A program made the position numbers and the translations under genes. From Erythrobacteraceae bacterium CCH12-C2 (GTDB taxonomy: Bacteria > Pseudomonadota > Alphaproteobacteria > Sphingomonadales > Sphingomonadaceae): 64,000 bases of DNA. How positions within the stretch are numbered: position 1 is the stretch's first letter; every line of letters begins with the position of its first letter. The stretch lies in NCBI GenBank assembly GCA_001556995.1, contig LSKF01000106.1, positions 1 through 64,000 on the forward strand, in the 5' to 3' direction. Of the stretch, positions 52,185-62,068 are shown in pieces. The notes under the pieces are model-generated. The model made no database searches. It was given only the letters and a program-made list of their open reading frames with translations, and was not told the DNA's origin.

Positions 52185-52622
52185 TCACTCAGCAGCGGCG
52201 GGTTCAGCCGCCTCAGCCGCAGGCGCTGCCGCCGGCGCAGGGCGCACGGTCACGGTCTCTCCGGCATCCGAAGTTGCCGTGAACGAGCCATCTTCGCCCG
52301 GAGCACTTTCGGTCCAGCACTCGGGCTTGGCGCCTTCTTCCTTGGTGGTGAAGCAGGTTTTGCCGTCAACCACCGCCCAGGTGCCTTCAACGACAGAGCC
52401 GTCCGCGGCCGGGCTAGTGAAGGTGCCATCGGCATTCAGCACCGAAGTGGACTCGCTGCCATCTGGGCCGGTGACAATGTAAGTCCCCGCCATCGATCCG
52501 TTGGCAGAGGTCATTGCGGCCGGTTCTGCGGCAACGGTTTCTTCGGCAGCAGGCGCTTTCTTGGGTGCTGGGCCGCAGGCTGACAGCACAGCAAGACTCG
52601 CAGCAATTACAAGCAGTCTCAT
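52185..52622 (-). CDS. Predicted lipoprotein, 145 residues
   Basis: Lipobox AVLSAC follows a short signal (MRLLVIAASL). The mature protein has an Ala/Glu/Pro linker, a small beta-rich domain (GTYIVTGPDGSESTSVLNAD and EGTWAVVDGKTCFTTKEEG) with two cysteines, and a C-terminal Ala/Pro/Glu tail. No enzymatic motif is seen. It is convergent with the SH3 protein gene. Lipocalin-like binding is possible but unsupported. Confidence 0.78.
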   Translation of the reverse strand: MRLLVIAASLAVLSACGPAPKKAPAAEETVAAEPAAMTSANGSMAGTYIVTGPDGSESTSVLNADGTFTSPAADGSVVEGTWAVVDGKTCFTTKEEGAKPECWTESAPGEDGSFTATSDAGETVTVRPAPAAAPAAEAAEPAAAE

Positions 52623-52712
52623 GGTTCACTCCCCCTCAATATCCGCGGCCCTGATCGGGACTTAGCACATTGCGGGGAGCGAGCCGAATCTTTCGGTTTG
52701 CGTGGCCTGCGG

Positions 52713-53909
52713 TCAGACCAACTCCACAGCCACCGCCGTGGCTTCGCCGCCGCCAATGCACAGGCTGGCAACGCCGCGGGTCTTGCCCTGCGCCTTGAGC
52801 GCAGCGATCAGCGTGACGATGATCCGCGCACCTGAAGCGCCGATGGGATGGCCCAGCGCCGTGCCGCCGCCGTTGACGTTGATCTTCTCGTGCAGGATGC
52901 CGAGATCGCGCATCGCGAACATGGCGACGCAGGCGAAGGCTTCGTTGACTTCGAACAGGTCGACGTCCTCGACGCTCCACCCGGCGCGGGCGAGCACCTT
53001 CTGGATCGCAGGGATCGGGGCGGTGGTGAAATCGGCCGGGGCCTGCGCATGAGCGGCGGTGGCGACGATCCGGGCGACGGGGGTCAGGCCCTTTTCCGCC
53101 GCGACGCTCGCGCGGGTCAGCACGAGGGCTGCGGCACCGTCCGAGATCGAGCTGGAGGTCGCGGCAGTAATCGTCCCGTCCTTGGCGAAAGCGGGCTTCA
53201 ATTGCGGGATTTTGTCCGGGCGGCCCTTGGAGGGGGCTTCGTCATGCTCGACCACCACGTCGCCCGCGCGGGTTGAGACGGTCACCGGCACCACCTCGTC
53301 GGCAAAGGCGCCGCTGGCGATCGCCTTGTTGGCGCGGGCGAGGGACTCGATGGAATAGGCGTCCATCTCCTCGCGGGTCATCTGGTAGGCGTTGGCAGTG
53401 TCCTGCGCGAAAGTGCCCATTGCGCGGCCGGGCTCGTAGGCGTCCTCGAGACCGTCGAGGAACATGTGGTCATAGGTCGTGTCATGCCCGAGCCGGGCGC
53501 CCGAGCGGTGCTTTTTCAAAAGGTAGGGCGCATTGGTCATGCTCTCCATGCCGCCCGCGACCACCACGTCGATGGTGCCGCTGGCAAGCGCTTCGGCGCC
53601 CATGATCACGGTCTGCATGCCCGAGCCGCAGACCTTGTTGACGGTGGTCGCCTGCACGCTGAGCGGCAGGCCCGCCTTGATCGCCGCCTGACGCGCCGGG
53701 GCCTGACCGAGGCCTGCGGGCAGGACGCAGCCCATATAGGCGCGGTCAATCTCTTCGCCCGAAACGCCCGCACGTTCGACCGCGGCCTTCACCGCAATCG
53801 CGCCGAGATCGGTCGCCGAAACTTCTGCCAGCGCCCCCTGCATCGCGCCCATCGGGGTACGGGCGTAGGAGAGGATTACGATCGGGTCGGCGGCGGAAAA
53901 CTGGGTCAT
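52713..53909 (-). CDS. Acetyl-CoA C-acyltransferase (thiolase)
   Basis: A 398-residue thiolase. Nucleophile C94 is in TTVNKVCGSGMQTVIMGAE, the histidine in NVNGGGTALGHPIGASGARI, and the second cysteine in SLCIGGGEATAVAVE. It condenses or cleaves acyl-CoA, either in beta-oxidation or in acetoacetyl-CoA formation; sequence alone favours the acetyl-CoA acetyltransferase side. The divergent gene on the far side of 157 bases is an aldehyde dehydrogenase. Confidence 0.94.
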   Translation of the reverse strand: MTQFSAADPIVILSYARTPMGAMQGALAEVSATDLGAIAVKAAVERAGVSGEEIDRAYMGCVLPAGLGQAPARQAAIKAGLPLSVQATTVNKVCGSGMQTVIMGAEALASGTIDVVVAGGMESMTNAPYLLKKHRSGARLGHDTTYDHMFLDGLEDAYEPGRAMGTFAQDTANAYQMTREEMDAYSIESLARANKAIASGAFADEVVPVTVSTRAGDVVVEHDEAPSKGRPDKIPQLKPAFAKDGTITAATSSSISDGAAALVLTRASVAAEKGLTPVARIVATAAHAQAPADFTTAPIPAIQKVLARAGWSVEDVDLFEVNEAFACVAMFAMRDLGILHEKINVNGGGTALGHPIGASGARIIVTLIAALKAQGKTRGVASLCIGGGEATAVAVELV

Positions 53910-54066
53910 GGCAAAGTCCTTGCGTGACGGGGAAGTGAACGGGTGGCGATGTAATCATGCATGCCCTGCATGGCAATCCGATGGCACGTGAAGCGGCTTG
54001 CGCGCAGCCGGGCTTTCAGCGCATACGCGTCGCAAATAAAAACGCATTGCCTTTCGGGAGAATACC

Positions 54067-55497
54067 ATGGCCGATGATCGCCGCGAAGAACTCGAAGCCC
54101 TGCTGACGCGTCAGCGCACTGCCTTCACCGCCTCGCGCCCCGAGCCGATGAGCCAGCGCAAGGACCGCATCCGCCGCGCCATCGCGCTACTCAAGGATCA
54201 TGGCGAGGCGCTGTGCAAGGCGATGAGCGCGGATTTTGGTAACCGTTCGATCCACCAATCCATGCTGACCGACATCGCCGGGACCGTGGGTGCGGGCCAT
54301 AATGCGCTCAAAAACATGGATGGCTGGGCCAAGCCCGACAAGCGCAAGGTGCAATTCCCGCTTGGCCTGCTGGGCGCGCGGGCCGAGGTGCGGTATGAAC
54401 CCAAGGGCGTGATCGGCATCCTCAGCCCGTGGAATTTTCCGGTCAATCTCGCGTTTTCGCCGCTGATGCAGGTGCTGGCAGCGGGCAACCGGGCGATGAT
54501 CAAACCGTCCGAGTTCACCGAACACACCAGCGAATTGATGGCAAAGCTGGTGTCCGAGTATTTCGCGCCCGAAGAAGTGGCGGTGGTCACCGGCGGGCCC
54601 GAAGTGGCGGCCGCATTTTCATCACTCCCGTTCGACCATCTGGTGTTTACTGGTTCGACCGCGACGGGCCGCCGGGTGATGCAGGCGGCGGCGGCCAATC
54701 TTGTGCCGGTGACGCTCGAACTCGGTGGCAAATCGCCGGTGGTGATGGGCCGAAGCGCCGATTTCGCCAAGGCGGGGGAGCGGATTGCGCTCGGCAAGAT
54801 GATGAACGCCGGACAGATCTGCCTCGCGCCGGACTACATGATCGTGCCCGAGGACAAGGCCGACGAAGCGGTAGCAGGCGTGACGGGCGCGGCAGCCGCG
54901 ATGTATCCGCGCCTGCTGGACAACGACGATTATGCGTCGATCGTCTCTGACCGCCACTTCGAGCGCCTTCAGGGCCTCGTCGAAGATGCGCGCAGCAAGG
55001 GCGCCGAAGTGATCGAAGTGAACCCCGCAGGTGAAGACTTCGCCAATGCCAACCAGCGCAAGATGCCGCTGACCGTGCTGCGCGGCGTCAATGACGATAT
55101 GACGGTCATGCAGGAGGAAATCTTCGGTCCCGTCCTGCCGGTTATGACCTACAAATCGGTCGATCAGGCAGTCGATTACGTCAACGACCACGACCGTCCG
55201 CTTGGCCTCTATTATTTCGGCGAGGACAAGGCCGAACAGGAGCGGGTGCTGAACCGCACGATCTCGGGTGGGGTGACCACCAATGACGTGGTGTTCCATG
55301 TCTCGATGGAGGACCTTCCGTTCGGCGGGGTCGGGCCCTCGGGCATGGGATCGTATCACGCTATCGAAGGCTTCCGCGAATTCAGTCACGCCCGCGCGGT
55401 CTATCACCAGCCCAAGATCGATGTTGCCAAGTTGGCCGGGATGAAGCCGCCTTATGGCAAGGCGACTGAAAAGGCTGCGGCGAATATGATGAAATGA
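54067..55497 (+). CDS. Aldehyde dehydrogenase, coniferyl-aldehyde dehydrogenase type
   Basis: 476 residues from ATG 54067 with a GGGAG ribosome site. The NAD(P)-binding region has IGILSPWNFPVNLAFSPLMQ and FTGSTATGRRVM; the catalytic glutamate is in VTLELGGKSPVVMG and the cysteine in NAGQICLAPDYMI. It lacks a signal peptide and oxidises aromatic or long-chain aldehydes to acids; the family name comes from coniferyl aldehyde. The stop overlaps the beta-propeller gene start. Confidence 0.9.
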   Translation: MADDRREELEALLTRQRTAFTASRPEPMSQRKDRIRRAIALLKDHGEALCKAMSADFGNRSIHQSMLTDIAGTVGAGHNALKNMDGWAKPDKRKVQFPLGLLGARAEVRYEPKGVIGILSPWNFPVNLAFSPLMQVLAAGNRAMIKPSEFTEHTSELMAKLVSEYFAPEEVAVVTGGPEVAAAFSSLPFDHLVFTGSTATGRRVMQAAAANLVPVTLELGGKSPVVMGRSADFAKAGERIALGKMMNAGQICLAPDYMIVPEDKADEAVAGVTGAAAAMYPRLLDNDDYASIVSDRHFERLQGLVEDARSKGAEVIEVNPAGEDFANANQRKMPLTVLRGVNDDMTVMQEEIFGPVLPVMTYKSVDQAVDYVNDHDRPLGLYYFGEDKAEQERVLNRTISGGVTTNDVVFHVSMEDLPFGGVGPSGMGSYHAIEGFREFSHARAVYHQPKIDVAKLAGMKPPYGKATEKAAANMMK

Positions 55498-56723
55498 GGT
55501 TGCTCGCCGCCACGCTGGCTTTGCTTCTGGCGGCACCGCTTGCTGCTGAGGCTCCGCTGGCGTGGCGCGCGGTAGATGCGTCGACCGGGCAGATCGCCGA
55601 TGTGGCGGGTCTCGAACAGCTGGCGCGTGACTTTCCCGACAGCACCAGTGTGCGGCTACGGCTGCTCAATGCGCAACTGGCCGCTGGGATTGGCGAAGGG
55701 GCGCTGGCCAGCCTCGCCTGGCTCAAGGCGCGCGGTCATGTGTTCAGTTCGCGGGCGCAGGCGCAAATCCCTGAATTGATCGGCGCATCTTATGCCGAAG
55801 CCGCGCGCGGGTTGCTCCTGCCATCAGCCGAAGTGATCGTTGCAAGCACTGTCTTCGATACGGTGCAGGCTGAGGCGGGGCTGATCGAAACCGTCTATGT
55901 TGCGCCCAACGGTGTAGAGGCAATGGCCACCTCGGTTTCGCGTCGGGCGGTGTTCGTCAGGAATGGCGGCGACGATTGGGACGCCTTTACCATTGCCGAT
56001 GCTCATGCCCTGTCCGGGATTGCCGCCGCGCCCGATGGCAATTGGGGCTGGATCGCCTCGGCCGCTATCGATGGTTCGCCCGATGATCCGGCCCGCTTTA
56101 CGGGGTTGTTCGAACTGATGGGTGATTTCGGCAAGCTGCGCCGAATTCCCGCGCCCCCCGGGGTTAAGGTGTCGGATCTCGCAGCCGGGGCTGACGGCAC
56201 CGTCTATGCCAGTGATCCAGAAGGCGGCGGCATCTATCGCGCGACACCGGGTGCGACCGAGCTATCGGCGATGGTGCCCCCCGGCACGCTGCGTTCGCCG
56301 CAAGGACTGGCGGTGAGTGCTGATGGGGTGCGGCTCTATGTCAGCGATTATCGCTATGGTCTGGCAATGATCGACTTCGCCACCGGCGCGGTGACGCGGC
56401 TTGGCAGCGATGTCCCCGCAGCATTGGACGGCGTGGACGGGCTCTGGCTCCACAATGGCGAACTGATCGCAGTGCAGAATGGCACCAGCCCGATGCGGAT
56501 CAGTGCATTTACGCTATCGGAGGACGGCACCCGCATCATCGGCCACCGCGTGCTCGAGCAGGCGCATCCGGAATGGACCGAGCCGCTCGGCGGGAGCATT
56601 GCGCGCGGGGCGCTTCATTTTGTCGCGACGGGGCAGTGGGACCGTTACGAGCAGGGTCGCCTGCGCGAAGGCATGACCGCCATCCCCACCGTGATCCGCC
56701 GCCTAACGCTGGCGCCGCGCTAG
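55494..56723 (+). CDS. Exported beta-propeller (NHL/SMP-30-like) protein
   Basis: 409 residues from ATG 55494 (ATGA overlap). Signal peptide MRLLAATLALLLAAPLAAEA, then a helical region (about 25-105) and six-bladed-propeller-like repeats, for example DLAAGADGTVYASDPEGGGI and QGLAVSADGVRLYVSDYRYG. No catalytic residues are evident. The protein is probably periplasmic and the coupling suggests a role in the same process as the aldehyde dehydrogenase, but this is inference. Confidence 0.75.
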   Translation: MRLLAATLALLLAAPLAAEAPLAWRAVDASTGQIADVAGLEQLARDFPDSTSVRLRLLNAQLAAGIGEGALASLAWLKARGHVFSSRAQAQIPELIGASYAEAARGLLLPSAEVIVASTVFDTVQAEAGLIETVYVAPNGVEAMATSVSRRAVFVRNGGDDWDAFTIADAHALSGIAAAPDGNWGWIASAAIDGSPDDPARFTGLFELMGDFGKLRRIPAPPGVKVSDLAAGADGTVYASDPEGGGIYRATPGATELSAMVPPGTLRSPQGLAVSADGVRLYVSDYRYGLAMIDFATGAVTRLGSDVPAALDGVDGLWLHNGELIAVQNGTSPMRISAFTLSEDGTRIIGHRVLEQAHPEWTEPLGGSIARGALHFVATGQWDRYEQGRLREGMTAIPTVIRRLTLAPR

Positions 56724-56862
56724 CGCAGCGCGCGTACCCGCGCTCGCAACGTCTGTTCGATTTCCTGCAACATGTTAAGGGGCTTTTCCCCGAGTCGCAG
56801 GCTTGCGCGGCGCGCTTGACAGGCTTAGGGCGGCCCTCGGGATTAATAGCTTGGACAGCACC

Positions 56863-57237
56863 GTGGTCGACCTCAGCCAGTATCTGCCGATACTGTTATT
56901 CGTGCTCGTGGCCTTTGGGCTTTCGATCCTGTTCGTCGTTGCACCGATGGCGGTTTCACGGCTGACGGGCGTGCACAATCCCGATGCCGAGAAGCTTTCG
57001 GAATATGAATGCGGCTTCCCCGCCTTTGAGGATGCGCGCAGCCAGTTCGATGTGCGCTTCTACCTCGTGGCGATCAGCTTCATCGTGTTCGATCTGGAAG
57101 CCGCCTTCCTGTTCCCCTGGGCGGTGAGCCTTGGGCAGACGGGCTGGGTGGGCTGGGGCGGCATGATGCTGTTCCTGTTCATCCTTGCGGTCGGCCTTGC
57201 TTATGAATGGAAGAAAGGGGCGTTGGACTGGGAATGA
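56863..57237 (+). CDS. nuoA: NADH-quinone oxidoreductase subunit A
   Basis: About 124 residues from GTG 56863 ([20 protein letters not shown]); TTG 56851 is an alternative. Three membrane helices, with the conserved loop [21 protein letters not shown] and the helix [20 protein letters not shown]. It is part of the membrane arm of complex I near the quinone site. It begins the nuo operon; a TTGACA hexamer at 56816-56821 lies in the promoter zone but has no good -10. The stop overlaps nuoB. Confidence 0.93.
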   Translation: MVDLSQYLPILLFVLVAFGLSILFVVAPMAVSRLTGVHNPDAEKLSEYECGFPAFEDARSQFDVRFYLVAISFIVFDLEAAFLFPWAVSLGQTGWVGWGGMMLFLFILAVGLAYEWKKGALDWE

Positions 57238-57812
57238 ATACCATCGTTACTCCTCCCCAGGGGCTCCCCGACATGTCGAAACTGGCCACCGCTCAGGGCG
57301 GCGAAGTGCGCCAGCCCGATGCTTCTTATTTCACCGCGCTCCAGACTGAGGTGAATGACAAGGGCTTCCTCGTCACCTCGACCGAGGATCTGTTCCAATG
57401 GGCGCGCACCGGCTCGCTGTGGTGGATGACCTTCGGGCTCGCCTGCTGCGCGGTCGAGATGATCCATGTGAACATGCCGCGCTACGACATGGAGCGCTTC
57501 GGCGCCGCCCCGCGCGCCTCCCCGCGCCAGTCTGACGTGATGATTGTCGCGGGCACGCTGTGCAACAAAATGGCCCCGGCGCTGCGCAAGGTTTATGACC
57601 AGATGTCGGACCCCAAATACGTCATCTCGATGGGCAGCTGCGCCAACGGCGGCGGCTATTACCACTATTCTTATTCGGTGGTGCGCGGGTGTGACCGGAT
57701 CGTGCCGGTTGACATCTATGTCCCCGGTTGCCCGCCGACCGCCGAAGCGCTGCTTTACGGCGTGATGCAATTGCAGCGGAAGATCCGCCGCGTCGGCACG
57801 ATCGAGAGGTAA
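57234..57812 (+). CDS. nuoB: NADH-quinone oxidoreductase subunit B
   Basis: 192 residues from ATG 57234, overlapping the nuoA stop. The N2 cluster ligands are in [40 protein letters not shown] and [19 protein letters not shown], with CD pair CC. It transfers electrons to ubiquinone at the junction of the arms of complex I. Length and motifs are normal; nuoC follows after five bases. Confidence 0.96.
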   Translation: MNTIVTPPQGLPDMSKLATAQGGEVRQPDASYFTALQTEVNDKGFLVTSTEDLFQWARTGSLWWMTFGLACCAVEMIHVNMPRYDMERFGAAPRASPRQSDVMIVAGTLCNKMAPALRKVYDQMSDPKYVISMGSCANGGGYYHYSYSVVRGCDRIVPVDIYVPGCPPTAEALLYGVMQLQRKIRRVGTIER

Positions 57813-57817
57813 GGCGC

Positions 57818-58465
57818 ATGGCCGTTCTCCATTCCGCCCCCAAGTTTGCTTCGAATGAAGGCGTGATCGATGCTGTCAGCGAGACGATCTCGGTCTGGCT
57901 GATTGAGGCTGTCGAGGCGCACGGCGAGATCAGCTTCCGCGTTCAGCGCGACGCCGTCGAAAAAGTGCTGCGCATCCTGCGCGATGACCACCAGTATCAG
58001 CAGCTGATGGAGATCGCCGGCGTCGATTACCCCTCGCGGCCTGAGCGCTTCGAGGTGGTTTACATGCTCCAGAGCCTCACCAAGAACCACCGCGTGATGG
58101 TGAAGTGCTCAGCCAGCGAGGATACCCCGGTCCCGACCGTCACCACGTTATGGCCCAACGCCGGATGGCTCGAACGCGAAGTGTTCGACATGTATGGCGT
58201 GGTGTTTGCGGGTAATCCGGACTTGCGGCGCATCCTCACCGATTACGGCTTTGAAGGGCACCCCTTCCGCAAGGACTTCCCGCTGACCGGCTACACCGAA
58301 CTGCGCTATTCCGAAGAGGAAAAGCGCGTGGTGTATGAACCTGTCGAACTCGCGCAGGAAATGCGGACCTTCGATTTCCTCTCGCCCTGGGAAGGCACGG
58401 ATTACGTGCTGCCCGGCGACGAAAAGGCGCCCCCTGCACCTCCTGCCGGGGAGGCGAAGAAATGA
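57818..58465 (+). CDS. nuoC: NADH-quinone oxidoreductase subunit C
   Basis: 215 residues from ATG 57818. The 30-kDa subunit signature is [20 protein letters not shown] followed by [13 protein letters not shown]. It ends in a short Pro/Ala tail ([12 protein letters not shown]). It packs against NuoD and NuoB in the peripheral arm. The stop overlaps nuoD (ATGA). Confidence 0.95.
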   Translation: MAVLHSAPKFASNEGVIDAVSETISVWLIEAVEAHGEISFRVQRDAVEKVLRILRDDHQYQQLMEIAGVDYPSRPERFEVVYMLQSLTKNHRVMVKCSASEDTPVPTVTTLWPNAGWLEREVFDMYGVVFAGNPDLRRILTDYGFEGHPFRKDFPLTGYTELRYSEEEKRVVYEPVELAQEMRTFDFLSPWEGTDYVLPGDEKAPPAPPAGEAKK

Positions 58466-59673
58466 GCATGCAACGCGAAGAATCGCTCACCACCACGGGT
58501 GAGGTGATCAGCAACTACACCATCAACTTCGGCCCCCAGCACCCGGCCGCGCACGGCGTGCTGCGCATGGTGATGGAGCTGGACGGCGAAGTGATCGAGC
58601 GGATCGACCCCCATGTCGGCCTGCTCCACCGCGGCACGGAAAAGCTGATCGAGCACAAGACTTATCTTCAGGCGCTCCCGTATTTCGACCGGCTTGATTA
58701 CTGTTCGCCGCTGGCGATGGAGCATTCTTATGTGCTTGCCATCGAGAAGCTGCTGAACCTCGAAGTGCCGATCCGCGCGCAATATCTGCGCGTGCTGTTC
58801 GCCGAGCTCACGCGCATCTGCAACCACATGCTCAACATGGGCGCGCATATCCTCGATGTGGGGGCCTTCACGCCGAACCTGTGGATCATGGACCTGCGCG
58901 AGGATTGCCTCAACTTCTTCGAGCGGGCGAGCGGCGCGCGGATGCACTCGGCCTATTTCCGCCCGGGCGGCGTCCATCAGGACGTGCCGGAGAAGCTGCT
59001 GGTGGATATCGGCGACTGGCTCGACAACCGCTTCTTCCAGCTGTTCGAAGACGCGATGAGCCTCGTCATGGACAACCGCATCTTCAAGCAGCGCAATGTC
59101 GATATCGCCGTTGTCAGCCGCGAGGACGCGATTGCCTGGGGCTTCAGCGGCCCGATGATCCGCGCGGCGGGCCTGCCGTGGGACCTGCGCAAGTCGCAGC
59201 CCTATGATGTCTATGACCGGATGGAATTCGACATTCCGGTCGGCACCAACAGCGATTGCTATGACCGCTTCATGGTGCGCGTGAAGGAAGTTTACGAGAG
59301 CGCCAAGATCATCCGCCAGTGCCTGCGCGATATGCCGCAAGGGCCGATTGCTTCGACCGACGGCAAGGTCTCCCCGCCCAAGCGCGGCGAGATGAAGCAG
59401 TCGATGGAAAGCCTGATCCACCACTTCAAGCTCTACACCGAAGGCTTCCACGTGCCTGAAGGCGAGGTTTACGTCGCGACCGAAAGCCCCAAGGGCGAAT
59501 TCGGCGTCTATCTCGTCAGCGACGGCACCAACAAGCCCTATCGCTGCAAGATCCGCCCCACGGCGTTTTCGCACCTTCAGGCGATGGACTTCATGTCCAA
59601 GGGACACATGCTACCCGACGCGACCGCTATTCTGGGCGCGATCGACGTCGTTTTTGGTGAATGTGACAGATAA
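58462..59673 (+). CDS. nuoD: NADH-quinone oxidoreductase subunit D
   Basis: 403 residues, the 49-kDa subunit lining the quinone cavity. Signatures are [20 protein letters not shown] with the quinone-site His, [28 protein letters not shown] and the C-terminal VFGECDR. Starts at ATG 58462 and is a separate gene from nuoC, unlike the fused nuoCD of enterobacteria. The stop overlaps nuoE by one base. Confidence 0.96.
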   Translation: MSMQREESLTTTGEVISNYTINFGPQHPAAHGVLRMVMELDGEVIERIDPHVGLLHRGTEKLIEHKTYLQALPYFDRLDYCSPLAMEHSYVLAIEKLLNLEVPIRAQYLRVLFAELTRICNHMLNMGAHILDVGAFTPNLWIMDLREDCLNFFERASGARMHSAYFRPGGVHQDVPEKLLVDIGDWLDNRFFQLFEDAMSLVMDNRIFKQRNVDIAVVSREDAIAWGFSGPMIRAAGLPWDLRKSQPYDVYDRMEFDIPVGTNSDCYDRFMVRVKEVYESAKIIRQCLRDMPQGPIASTDGKVSPPKRGEMKQSMESLIHHFKLYTEGFHVPEGEVYVATESPKGEFGVYLVSDGTNKPYRCKIRPTAFSHLQAMDFMSKGHMLPDATAILGAIDVVFGECDR

Positions 59674-60341
59674 TGGCTGACCGCACCCCCGCTCCCGACA
59701 CCCCCGAACTGCGCGCCCGCTGGGGCGGCTTCGCGTGGACGCCGGCAAACAAGAAAACCGCCGATTGGCACATCGCCAAGTATCCCGAGGGGCGTCAGCC
59801 TTCGGCGGTGATGCCGCTGCTCGATCTCGCTCAGCGGCAGGTCGGCGCAGAGACCGATACGCAGGGCTGGCTGCCGCTGCCGGTGATCGAATATGTCGCC
59901 AAGTATCTCGACATGCCGGTGATCCGCGTGCTCGAGGTCGCCAGCTTCTACTTCATGTATAACCTCAAGCCCGTCGGCAAATTCCACGTGCAGGTGTGCG
60001 GCACCACGCCCTGCATGCTGCGCGGCAGCGATGACATCATGGCCGCCTGCAAGAAGCGCGGGATGGTGAAGGGCGGGATCTCGGCCGATGGTCTCTGGAC
60101 CCTCACCGAAGTCGAATGCATGGGCAATTGCGCGACCGCGCCGATGGTCCAGATCAACGATGACAATTACGAGGACCTGACGCCTGAGCGCCTCGACGCG
60201 GTGCTCGATGCGCTCGCCGCCGGGCAGACGCCCAAGGCCGGCACGCAGGAGCCGGGGCGGCATACCTCGGAGCCCTCGGGCGGGCCGACCACGCTGACGG
60301 CGATGGTTGATGCCAATCACGATTACCGGGGGGAATGGTGA
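59673..60341 (+). CDS. nuoE: NADH-quinone oxidoreductase subunit E
   Basis: 222 residues, the 24-kDa 2Fe-2S subunit. Cluster ligands are in VCGTTPCMLRG and ECMGNCATAPMVQIND. A C-terminal extension of about 40 residues (GQTPKAGTQEPGRHTSEPSG) is low complexity. It partners NuoF in the NADH-oxidising module. Unusually, nuoF does not follow directly: a 91-base repeat and two small membrane genes intervene. Confidence 0.95.
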   Translation: MADRTPAPDTPELRARWGGFAWTPANKKTADWHIAKYPEGRQPSAVMPLLDLAQRQVGAETDTQGWLPLPVIEYVAKYLDMPVIRVLEVASFYFMYNLKPVGKFHVQVCGTTPCMLRGSDDIMAACKKRGMVKGGISADGLWTLTEVECMGNCATAPMVQINDDNYEDLTPERLDAVLDALAAGQTPKAGTQEPGRHTSEPSGGPTTLTAMVDANHDYRGEW

Positions 60342-60356
60342 TGATCCGCCTTATTT

Positions 60357-60447
60357 CCGTTCGCCCTGAGCTTGTCGAAGGGCTGTCCTTCTTTTTTTTC
60401 GCCGGTTTCGAAGAAGTGCAGTGCTTCGACAAGCTCAGCACTAACGG
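60357..60447. repeat. Inverted repeat of the CCTGAGCTTGTCGAAGG family, copy 2, inside the nuo operon
   Basis: 91 bases, the same length as the copy at 11108-11198. Arms 60357-60385 and 60419-60447 are inverted, each containing CTGAGCTTGTCGAAG in opposite orientation; the middle 33 bases differ from copy 1 apart from short matches. It lies 15 bases after the nuoE stop and could form a stable hairpin in the nuo transcript. Confidence 0.88.
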
Positions 60448-60460
60448 AGTTTGGGCATAG

Positions 60461-60604
60461 ATGACCGCCATCGGATCGATCATCGGCGCGCTGGTGCTGG
60501 CCTTCATCGCCTACAAGGTGCTGATGGGCCTCGTGCGCGTGGGCGTGATCATTGTCATCATCGCGGTGCTGGCTGGCCTGTGGCAATCGGGAGCGATCGG
60601 ATGA
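60461..60604 (+). CDS. Tiny membrane protein in the nuo operon, 47 residues
   Basis: ATG 60461 to TGA 60604, encoding MTAIGSIIGALVLAFIAYKV and then LMGLVRVGVIIVIIAVLAGL before WQSGAIG. Nearly the whole chain is hydrophobic, with one or two membrane passes and a lone Lys and Arg between them. No family is recognised. The stop overlaps the next ATG (ATGA), so translation is coupled to the following gene. It is too short for routine gene calling, but its position, coupling and codon use support it. Confidence 0.55.
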   Translation: MTAIGSIIGALVLAFIAYKVLMGLVRVGVIIVIIAVLAGLWQSGAIG

Positions 60605-60789
60605 ACCCGGTGACGCTCGCCTTTGCGGTGCTTGGGCTGACCGGCTTTGCACTGGGCGCGGTGCTCACTGTGATCGGCCCGTTCGAAATGGGGGTGATCC
60701 TGATGGGTCTGGGCCTTGTGTTTCAGGTGATTTCGCTGGTGCGGCTGAAGCGCGCCAAGAAGAAGGAAATCAGTGATGCTCGCGGATAA
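60601..60789 (+). CDS. Small membrane protein in the nuo operon, 62 residues
   Basis: ATG 60601 overlaps the previous stop. Two membrane helices ([20 protein letters not shown] and [18 protein letters not shown]) are followed by a basic tail ([15 protein letters not shown]), predicting both ends in the cytoplasm. The tail region also holds the nuoF ribosome site, and the stop lies 13 bases inside nuoF. Function unknown; it might be an accessory or assembly protein of complex I, which is inference from position only. Confidence 0.62.
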   Translation: MNPVTLAFAVLGLTGFALGAVLTVIGPFEMGVILMGLGLVFQVISLVRLKRAKKKEISDARG

Positions 60790-62068
60790 GGACCGCATCT
60801 TCACCAATGTCTACGGCTTTCAGGACTGGGGCCTGAAGGCGGCGCAGGCGCGCGGGGATTGGGACAACACCAAGGCGCTGCTCGCGCACGGGCAGGATGC
60901 GATCATCGAGGAAATCAAGGCCTCGGGCCTGCGCGGCCGGGGCGGGGCAGGCTTTCCCACGGGGCTGAAGTGGAGCTTCATGCCCAAGGAATCGCGCGAT
61001 GGCCGCCCGAGCTTCCTCGTCATCAACGCCGACGAGTCCGAACCCGGCTCGTGCAAGGACCGCGAAATCCTGCGCCACGATCCGCACAAGCTGGTTGAAG
61101 GCGCGCTTGTCGCGGGCTTCGCGATGCGCGCGCGCGCTGCATACATCTACATCCGCGGTGAATATATCCGCGAGGCCGAGACGCTCCAGAAGGCGATTAC
61201 CGAGGCCTATGACGCTGGCCTGATTGGCAAGAACGCCTGCGGTTCGGGCTATGATTTCGACGTCTTCATGCACCGCGGCGCGGGCGCTTACATCTGCGGT
61301 GAAGAGACCGCGATGATCGAGAGCCTCGAAGGCAAGAAGGGCCAGCCGCGCCTCAAGCCCCCGTTCCCGGCGGGCGCGGGGCTTTATGGCTGCCCGACGA
61401 CGGTGAACAACGTCGAAAGCATCGCAGTCGCGCCGACGATCCTGCGGCGCGGCGCTACGTGGTTCAGCTCCTTCGGGCGCGAGAACAACAAGGGCACCAA
61501 GCTGTTCCAGATCAGTGGGCATGTGAACAAGCCCTGCGTCGTGGAAGAGTCGATGAGCATCCCTTTCGAGGAGCTCATTGAAAAGCACTGCGGCGGCATC
61601 CGCGGCGGTTGGGACAATCTGCTCGCGGTGATCCCGGGCGGCTCGTCCGTGCCGCTGGTCCCCGCAGCGCAGATCCGCAATGCGCCGATGGACTTTGACG
61701 GGCTGAAGGAACTCGGCAGCGGCCTCGGCACGGCGGCGGTCATCGTCATGGACAAGTCGACCGACATCGTCCGCGCAATCAGCCGCCTATCCTACTTCTA
61801 CAAGCACGAGTCCTGCGGCCAATGCACCCCCTGCCGAGAAGGCACGGGCTGGATGTGGCGCATGATGGAGCGCCTGCGCACCGGCGATGCGGCGATCGAG
61901 GAAATCGACATGCTGCAGGAAGTCACCAAGCAAGTCGAAGGCCACACCATCTGCGCGCTGGGCGATGCCGCCGCTTGGCCGATCCAGGGTCTCATCCGGC
62001 ATTTCCGACCGGAACTGGAGCGGCGGATCAACGAGCATAATGCGCAATTCCAAGAGGCAGCCGAGTAA
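60776..62068 (+). CDS. nuoF: NADH-quinone oxidoreductase subunit F
   Basis: 430 residues from ATG 60776 (GTG 60773 is directly upstream). NADH/FMN site motifs are [20 protein letters not shown] and [35 protein letters not shown] is the FMN-binding part, and the 4Fe-4S ligands are [20 protein letters not shown] plus a later cysteine in [12 protein letters not shown]. It is the NADH entry point of complex I. Its start lies in the tail of the small membrane gene. Confidence 0.96.
   Translation: MLADKDRIFTNVYGFQDWGLKAAQARGDWDNTKALLAHGQDAIIEEIKASGLRGRGGAGFPTGLKWSFMPKESRDGRPSFLVINADESEPGSCKDREILRHDPHKLVEGALVAGFAMRARAAYIYIRGEYIREAETLQKAITEAYDAGLIGKNACGSGYDFDVFMHRGAGAYICGEETAMIESLEGKKGQPRLKPPFPAGAGLYGCPTTVNNVESIAVAPTILRRGATWFSSFGRENNKGTKLFQISGHVNKPCVVEESMSIPFEELIEKHCGGIRGGWDNLLAVIPGGSSVPLVPAAQIRNAPMDFDGLKELGSGLGTAAVIVMDKSTDIVRAISRLSYFYKHESCGQCTPCREGTGWMWRMMERLRTGDAAIEEIDMLQEVTKQVEGHTICALGDAAAWPIQGLIRHFRPELERRINEHNAQFQEAAE

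Noticed and set aside
53910..54066. Operator palindrome near 53955-53980 (ATGCATGCCCTGCAT)
   Set aside because: A short palindrome without a second copy or a linked regulator gene is too weak to call.
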